Source of the DNA: an uncultured Prevotellaceae bacterium
GTDB lineage: Bacteria > Bacteroidota > Bacteroidia > Bacteroidales > Bacteroidaceae
Direction: 5' to 3'
NCBI GenBank assembly: GCA_900319385.1
Contig: ONOG01000001.1
Location: forward strand, 124,001-188,000
DNA length: 64,000 nucleotides
Shown here: positions 58,935-64,000 of the stretch, one piece after another
Numbering within the stretch: the stretch's first letter is position 1
How the letters are laid out: each line of letters starts with the position of its first letter
Program-made: the position numbers and the translations under genes
The notes under the pieces: generated by a model
Seen by the model: only the letters and a program-made list of their open reading frames with translations
What the model was told of the DNA's origin: nothing
Database searches by the model: none

Positions 58935-61358
58935 ATGAAGAAAAGATTTACGCTTATGCTGGTGGCAATGCTCGTTGCCATGACCAGTTTCGCACAGCCT
59001 GTACTCAAGTCGGCCACACACCGTCGCACACTGGCTATGCCTACGCTTCAGGCCAAAACTGCTGCACGCCGTGCGGCTGCTCCGCGCAAGGCCGAAGCTG
59101 TTACCCCACCTACCGGTGCTGTAGAGCAGGATTACGTGCTCTCGGGCTATTACTATGCTGGCGGCTGGACCATACCCGAAGTGGCTGCCAAGGTCGTTAT
59201 CGACGGTTCTGACGTTTACATTCAGGGCCTCAGCCAGAAGGTTGAAGGCGCATGGATCAAGGGTACACTCGACGGTACGACCCTCACCATCGAGAACGGT
59301 CAGTACTATGGTATGTTCGACAGCCCCGACCAGGGTGAAGTAGAGATGTACTGGGTGATATACGACTTCAATGCCATCACCTCCAGTACGACGCTGACCT
59401 ACGACCCCGAAACCGGTGTGTTCACACATGGCGAAGACGACCTGATCCTCGAAAACAGCAATGGTGCAGACGAACTGGGTTTCTATGGCGGCTGGAACGA
59501 CTTCACACTCACGCCTGGCATTCTTGAGATTCCCGAATTCGTTGTCGTGCCCGATGGCCTGGAAACGGCCGACTACACCTTCAAGGGTATCAGTATGGGA
59601 ATCAGTGACGATGGTACAGAGTTTGTCGAAGAAGGTTCGCAAGGCTTCAATGCCAAGATCGGTCTCGACGGTGCCGACATCTACATCGAGGGCATGAACC
59701 CCACCAGCACCGACCCTGTTTACGTCAAGGGTACGAGCAACGCCGACGGCAGCTACACAATCGCCAGCGGCCAGTACGTAGGCGACTACAGTGGCACGCA
59801 CCTCTACGTCATGGGCTACAACCCCGAGACCGACGAATTTACCGACATTGTCCTGACCTACGATGCCGAGGCCGACACGTACACAGTTGCCGACGGCACA
59901 TGGATTGTGCTCAATGCGTCGAAGACAGAGATCTTCAGCCTTTATATCATGAAGGACGGCGTCTTCACGCCTGGTGCCATCCAGACCGAGAGCATCAAGT
60001 GGGTGGCTGCCGAGCAGGGCTATTCAACCCCCTCCGAGGTAATCGAAAGCATCGACTTCGGCGCTGGCATCAGTGCCACGCTCGACAAGGGAACGTCCAC
60101 TACGCAGCCTACATACTACGAGAACGGACAGGCGCTCCGCTTCTATGCCGGCAACACGATGACAATTACGTCCGACGGTCCGAACATCGTGAAGATTATC
60201 TTCGAGATGGGCAACACGACAACCAACATCACGGCCGACACTGGTGAACTGACCGTCGACGGCACGACCGTCACCTGGGAAGGCTCTGCCACCGAAGTGA
60301 CCTTCAACGGTCCGTCGGCAAAGCACGCTCGCATCGTGTCGATGGAAATCTTCTACGAAGCTGGCGAAGAACCCGCTCCCGAACTTGTGACACTGCCCGA
60401 CGGTGCTGAACCTGTCGAGTATCTGTTCACCGAAACCTACACCACGCAGGATGAGGAAACGGGTGAGGACGTTGAGGAAGAATATACGAAGCACGCCTTT
60501 GTAGCCGTGGTCGGCGACCAGGTTTACTTCCAGGGCCTCAGTGACTACGCTCCTGAGGGCTGGGTAGTCGGTACGCTCGAAGAGGGCGTCATCACCATCC
60601 CCACCGGCGAATACCTGGGTGTTTACGAGACATATATCGAAGGCATGGGCTATGTTGATTTCGACATCTTCAGCAACGAAATACACTTCACCTACGACGC
60701 CGAAGCAGACAAGTATAACGCCGGTGCCTTGAGCTTTGCCGTCAACTACAGCGGCTCTACCATCACGAACGAGGAGTACGGATCGGTCGAGCTGACGCGC
60801 ATCGTCGAGAAGGACGCCTTGCCGCAGGCTCCTGAGGTGGTCGCAGTCGATCTCACCGGTGAGTATCCCTACATCGTACTGAACGTCCCCACGCAGGATG
60901 TCAACGGCGACGAGATGCTGACCAGCAAGCTTTCGTACCAAATTGAGATTGAAGATCAAAGCGGTTCAGTGTCCACATACACCTTCACCTCTGACCAGTA
61001 TGCATCGATTCCTGAGGGCGAGGATATGGAATCAGTGCCCTATCTGTATAACGACAACTTAGACATCTATACTGGCGGTAGCACTATCTATGTCTATGCA
61101 GAGGACTTCACGCAGTGGGCTGCTATCCGGGTAACAAGCTATTACTCCAGCGGTATGAGCGAAACGACCCGCTACGACCTGACGGAGTACTGGACGGGCA
61201 TCGACGACGTGACTGCTGCCACCGACGGAGCTGTCAAGGCCGTGAAGTACTACGACCTGCAGGGACGTCCTGCCACCGGAGCTACCCGTGGCATCGTCGT
61301 AGCCGTGAAGACCATGGCCGACGGCTCGACCAAGACACAGAAAGTGCTGCGCAAGTAA
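58935..61358 (+). CDS. Large secreted protein with internal repeats and C-terminal sorting-like tail
   Basis: 807 aa from the ATG at 58935: MKKRFTLMLVAMLVAMTSFA signal peptide. The frame upstream to 58779 is rejected because it crosses the promoter. A basic, Ala-rich linker is followed by at least three copies of a ~130-residue beta module, each with a V-Y-I/F-Q/E-G-L/M core: IDGSDVYIQGLSQKVEGAWI, LDGADIYIEGMNPTSTDPVY, VGDQVYFQGLSDYAPEGWVV. The end K-Y-Y-D-L-Q-G-R-P-A-T-G plus a G-I-V-V-A-V strand and K-V-L-R-K resembles C-terminal domains of Bacteroidetes cell-surface proteins, possibly type IX-sorted. Function unknown. Confidence 0.8.
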   Translation: MKKRFTLMLVAMLVAMTSFAQPVLKSATHRRTLAMPTLQAKTAARRAAAPRKAEAVTPPTGAVEQDYVLSGYYYAGGWTIPEVAAKVVIDGSDVYIQGLSQKVEGAWIKGTLDGTTLTIENGQYYGMFDSPDQGEVEMYWVIYDFNAITSSTTLTYDPETGVFTHGEDDLILENSNGADELGFYGGWNDFTLTPGILEIPEFVVVPDGLETADYTFKGISMGISDDGTEFVEEGSQGFNAKIGLDGADIYIEGMNPTSTDPVYVKGTSNADGSYTIASGQYVGDYSGTHLYVMGYNPETDEFTDIVLTYDAEADTYTVADGTWIVLNASKTEIFSLYIMKDGVFTPGAIQTESIKWVAAEQGYSTPSEVIESIDFGAGISATLDKGTSTTQPTYYENGQALRFYAGNTMTITSDGPNIVKIIFEMGNTTTNITADTGELTVDGTTVTWEGSATEVTFNGPSAKHARIVSMEIFYEAGEEPAPELVTLPDGAEPVEYLFTETYTTQDEETGEDVEEEYTKHAFVAVVGDQVYFQGLSDYAPEGWVVGTLEEGVITIPTGEYLGVYETYIEGMGYVDFDIFSNEIHFTYDAEADKYNAGALSFAVNYSGSTITNEEYGSVELTRIVEKDALPQAPEVVAVDLTGEYPYIVLNVPTQDVNGDEMLTSKLSYQIEIEDQSGSVSTYTFTSDQYASIPEGEDMESVPYLYNDNLDIYTGGSTIYVYAEDFTQWAAIRVTSYYSSGMSETTRYDLTEYWTGIDDVTAATDGAVKAVKYYDLQGRPATGATRGIVVAVKTMADGSTKTQKVLRK

Positions 61359-61386
61359 TCCCTGTACAAGGCACATCACACGATAG

Positions 61387-61425
61387 AAATCGCCGGAGGA
61401 CAGTGCGTCTTCCGGCGATTTTTGG
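61387..61425 (+). terminator. Terminator of the secreted repeat-protein gene
   Basis: AAATCGCCGGAGGAC-AGTGC-GTCTTCCGGCGATTT, a 15-bp stem with one G-U, then TT. Confidence 0.82.
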
Positions 61426-61433
61426 GTTTGCAC

Positions 61434-61464
61434 TTTGTGCTTTCGGCGAATTTACTTAACTTTG
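61434..61464 (+). promoter_or_regulatory. Promoter of the U32 peptidase gene
   Basis: TTTG (61434-61437), 19-nt spacer, TAACTTTG (61457-61464), 19 bases before the ATG. Confidence 0.75.
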
Positions 61465-61483
61465 CAACAAATACAGAACCACC

Positions 61484-62740
61484 ATGCAGCGAAAAGATTT
61501 TGAAATCATGGCGCCCGTCGGTTCGCGCGAAAGCCTCGCCGCCGCTATCAAGTCGGGGGCCGACAGCGTCTATTTCGGCGTGGGCCGACTGAACATGCGT
61601 GCCCACTCCGCCTGCGACTTCGACCTCGGCGACCTGCGCGACATCGCCCAGACGTGCAGCCACCACGGGCTGCGGAGCTACCTCACCGTCAACACCGTAC
61701 TCTACGACGACGACATGGAGACGATGCACGAGATCATCGATGCCGCCCATGCTGCCGGCATCACAGCCATCATTGCCAGCGACGTCGCCGCGATGCAGTA
61801 CTGCCGCAGCATCGGACAGGAGGTGCACCTGAGCACGCAGCTCAACATCTCCAACGTCGAAGCCCTGAAGTTCTATGCCCAGTTTGCCGACGTCGTCGTC
61901 CTGGCACGCGAGCTCAACCTGTGGCAGGTGCGCCACATCCATGAGCAGATCCACGAGCAGCACATCTGCGGGCCGCAGGGCGAACCGGTGCGCATCGAGA
62001 TGTTCTGCCACGGAGCCCTCTGCATGGCGGTCAGCGGCAAGTGCTACCTCAGCCTGCAGAATGCCGGCCGGAGTGCCAACCGCGGCGAGTGCGTGCAGAT
62101 CTGTCGGCGCGGCTATGAGGTGCGCGACGCCGAGACGGGCACCGAACTGCTCATTGACAACAAGTACATCATGTCGCCGCGCGACCTGAAGACCATCCGT
62201 TTCCTCGACGTGATGGTGGGCAGCGGCGTGCGTGTGTTCAAGATCGAGGGACGGGCGCGTGGACCCGAATACGTCGCCACCGTCGTCCGTGCCTACGACG
62301 AAGCCCTCCGCGCCGTGGCGGACGGCACGTTTCAGCAGGACGCCGCCCGTCTGGACCGCTGGGACGCAGAACTCGCCACCGTCTTCAACCGTGGATTCTG
62401 GGACGGCTACTACCAAGGGGCGCGACTCGGCGAATGGAGCGAGGTCTATGGGTCGAAAGCCACCGAGCGGAAGGTCTATTGCGGACGCTGCATCAAGTAT
62501 TTCTCCAAGCTCCAAGTGGCAGAATTCCTCATCGAGAACGAACCCCTGCGACGTGGCGACAAGATTCTCGTCACCGGCACGACGACGGGTGCGCTCATCC
62601 AGCATGTGGACGAAATCCGCTACGACCTCCAGCCCGTCGCCGTCGGTGAGCGCGGCCAGCACATCAGCATCCCCGTCGGCGAGAAAGTGCGCCCCAACGA
62701 CCGGCTCTACATTCTGCAAAGCCGTTCGCTCGCCGACTGA
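61484..62740 (+). CDS. Peptidase U32 family protein
   Basis: 418 aa. The family start M-A-P-V-G-S-R-E-S-L-A-A-A-I and A-D-S-V-Y-F-G-V are clear, as is the U32 signature E-M-F-C-H-G-A-L-C-M-A-V-S-G-K-C-Y-L-S with the cysteine cluster R-G-E-C-V-Q-I-C-R-R. F-K-I-E-G-R-A-R-G-P-E-Y-V follows. The C-terminal ~90 residues form a beta-barrel-like domain. Some U32 proteins (RlhA, TrhP) are now linked to RNA hydroxylation; whether this one is a peptidase or RNA-modifying enzyme is open. Monocistronic by its flanks. Confidence 0.92.
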   Translation: MQRKDFEIMAPVGSRESLAAAIKSGADSVYFGVGRLNMRAHSACDFDLGDLRDIAQTCSHHGLRSYLTVNTVLYDDDMETMHEIIDAAHAAGITAIIASDVAAMQYCRSIGQEVHLSTQLNISNVEALKFYAQFADVVVLARELNLWQVRHIHEQIHEQHICGPQGEPVRIEMFCHGALCMAVSGKCYLSLQNAGRSANRGECVQICRRGYEVRDAETGTELLIDNKYIMSPRDLKTIRFLDVMVGSGVRVFKIEGRARGPEYVATVVRAYDEALRAVADGTFQQDAARLDRWDAELATVFNRGFWDGYYQGARLGEWSEVYGSKATERKVYCGRCIKYFSKLQVAEFLIENEPLRRGDKILVTGTTTGALIQHVDEIRYDLQPVAVGERGQHISIPVGEKVRPNDRLYILQSRSLAD

Positions 62741-62809
62741 CTTTTTCGAAAAAAAAGCTGAATTTTCTGTAACTTTTCGCCACCCTCAACCGTCTTAACA
62801 ATTAGAGCG

Positions 62810-63316
62810 ATGAATGAACTGAGCTTCCGCAACGATGTCCTGCCGCTGAAGGATCGACTCTTCCGCCTGGCACTGCGCATCACGCTCGTCCGCGAAGACG
62901 CCGAGGACATGGTGCAGGAAACGCTCATCCGCGTTTGGCGGACGCTGGAGGAAGGACAGCCCATCGACAGCATCGAAGCCTTTGCGCTCACCGTCTGCCG
63001 CAACCTCTGTCTCGACCACAATGCACGCCGCGAGCAACAGAACGTCGCCTTCGACGAACAGGCACACGACCTCGTCGCCGCCGACGAAACGCCCTTCGAC
63101 CGCATGGTCAGCGCCGAACAGCACGCACAGCTCAACGCCCTGCTCAACCGACTGCCGGAGAAACAGCGCACCGCCATGCAGCTGCGCGACATCGAGGGCC
63201 GCACCTACCGCGAAATTGCAGACGTGATGCAAATCACCGAGAGCGACGTCAAGGTCAACATCTTCCGCGCACGACGTGCCATCCGTCACCTGCTCACCCA
63301 TCAGCCTTCTCCCTAA
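62810..63316 (+). CDS. ECF-type RNA polymerase sigma factor
   Basis: 168 aa with sigma region 2 (ALRITLVREDAEDMVQETLI-R-V-W) and region 4 (RLPEKQRTAMQLRDIEGRTY, REIADVMQITESDVKVNIFR). Regions 1 and 3 are absent, as in ECF factors. Regulated by a partner in the envelope in most cases; the next gene is the obvious candidate. A near-consensus TAACTTTT lies about 40 bases upstream of the ATG. Confidence 0.93.
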   Translation: MNELSFRNDVLPLKDRLFRLALRITLVREDAEDMVQETLIRVWRTLEEGQPIDSIEAFALTVCRNLCLDHNARREQQNVAFDEQAHDLVAADETPFDRMVSAEQHAQLNALLNRLPEKQRTAMQLRDIEGRTYREIADVMQITESDVKVNIFRARRAIRHLLTHQPSP

Positions 63317-63389
63317 CCCCAGCCCAAGGCGGGGGAACGGACGACCGTCAGGCTTTTAATTCTTAATTTTTAATTTTTCATTTACTGAG

Positions 63390-63917
63390 GTGGATTACAA
63401 GTACATAGAACAATTGCTGGACCGCTACTGGGAGTGCCACACCACAGCCGAGGAAGAGACCATCCTGCGTTCCTTCTTCAGCCAGGCCGACCTGCCCGAG
63501 CATCTGGCACCATATAAACCGCTGTTCGACTTCGCCAAGCAGGAGCAGCAGGTGAAGCTCGGCGCCGACTTCGACGCCCGCTTCAGCGAACTGCTCGACG
63601 CCGAAGCCACCGCCCAGGAGGCGCGCCACACCCACGTGCGTCCGCTTCGCCTGCGCCAACGCTTCGTTCCCCTGCTCAAGGCAGCCGCCACGGTCGCCAT
63701 CCTCTTCACCATCGGCACAGCCGCCGAGCGCGCCATCGTGGGCAGCCAGACGGAGGAGAACGCCACCCAACCCGTGCTCACCGACACCTACGTGCCCAGC
63801 AGCCAGGTCGAGGCAGTCCTCACTCCCGCCACGACCGACGCCACTGCCACGGCACAGCCCGGCGACACGCTGGCCCACACCGTGCTGCCTGCCGAGAGCG
63901 AAGTGGTGGCCGAATGA
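63390..63917 (+). CDS. Single-pass membrane protein, candidate anti-sigma factor
   Basis: 175 aa starting from GTG (no ATG is available before the conserved D-Y-K-Y-I-E-Q-L-L-D-R-Y-W-E-C). The N-terminal ~75 residues are helical and acidic and precede a basic stretch. One membrane helix lies near 95-115 (F-V-P-L-L-K-A-A-A-T-V-A-I-L-F-T-I-G), leaving about 60 Thr/Ala-rich residues outside. Topology and its place right after the ECF gene fit an anti-sigma or sigma partner, though it lacks the zinc motif of ZAS proteins. It follows the ECF gene by 73 bases. The last 83 bases of the window show no further gene. Confidence 0.75.
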   Translation: MDYKYIEQLLDRYWECHTTAEEETILRSFFSQADLPEHLAPYKPLFDFAKQEQQVKLGADFDARFSELLDAEATAQEARHTHVRPLRLRQRFVPLLKAAATVAILFTIGTAAERAIVGSQTEENATQPVLTDTYVPSSQVEAVLTPATTDATATAQPGDTLAHTVLPAESEVVAE

Positions 63918-64000
63918 CCGGCGCGGCACAGGCGTGTCGTCCCTGCTGTGAACTTTTACTTTTACTAAATAACATTTTTTCTGCTACTTAAAAACAAGCC

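Overview
The window looks like chromosomal DNA of a Bacteroidales bacterium, most likely Prevotella or a close relative. Three things point there. Almost every promoter I can place has the Bacteroidetes form, TAnnTTTG preceded 18-20 nt upstream by TTTG. The gene families are typical of the group: fused SecDF, a long signal peptidase I, WbqC-like and DUF2851 proteins, AraC regulators with a membrane domain, and outer-membrane barrel plus TPR pairs. Start sites lie in A-rich leaders with weak or no Shine-Dalgarno. The core genes are GC-rich. This assignment is inference; there is no rRNA in the window.

Layout. 1-535: the end of queG. 536-2500: no large gene, but a probable small RNA on the minus strand (about 597-751), a 22-bp tandem array, and a transcription unit encoding a 26-residue hydrophobic peptide. 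2504-10697 (minus): a five-gene envelope operon (uncharacterised exported protein, lipoprotein, two paralogous beta-propellers, GT2 glycosyltransferase), with an AraC-type membrane regulator upstream. 12293-13883 (minus): thymidine kinase and a lipoprotein, with a duplicated promoter block between them. 14026-14107: tRNA-Leu(CAA), followed by an accessory island to about 27.8 kb. 28102-35290 (minus): mutS, an outer-membrane barrel and a TPR protein. 35804-36689: a frameshifted diaminopimelate dehydrogenase. 36853-42288 (minus): secDF, an EEP-family phosphatase/nuclease and a rhomboid protease. 42561-43020: HU and tRNA-Arg(CCU). 43151-48666 (minus): dapB-lepB-wbqC-GH35. 48783-54875 (plus): DUF2851, then a tight run of epimerase, PAP2, prmC, recX and dus. 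55003-56919 (minus): a VWA lipoprotein. 56920-58934: a repeat-rich gene desert. 58935-63917 (plus): a large secreted repeat protein, a U32 peptidase, an ECF sigma factor and a putative anti-sigma or partner protein.

The most interesting part is the visibly AT-rich island. A gene for an AlbA/Schlafen-type ATP-binding protein diverges from a four-gene operon at 16135-23943. That operon encodes an XRE repressor-like protein, a 1548-aa protein with zinc ribbon, helical, beta-sandwich and P-loop NTPase regions, a 610-aa P-loop NTPase with a possible HEPN-like R-X4-H motif and a C-terminal OB-like region, and a WYL-domain regulator. The make-up resembles phage-defence operons, but I do not recognise this gene combination. 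Next to it are a 38-residue membrane peptide bracketed by two related terminators, and a module of two small paralogs with a Pif1-like helicase.

The second theme is repeats. Intergenic tandem arrays with a constant 22-bp period but different unit sequences occur at several loci. Three of them abut an 86-87 bp AT-rich element with a 21-bp internal period. There are also MITE-like inverted repeats, and GC-rich palindromes that sit inside the coding sequences of wbqC, prmC and dus.
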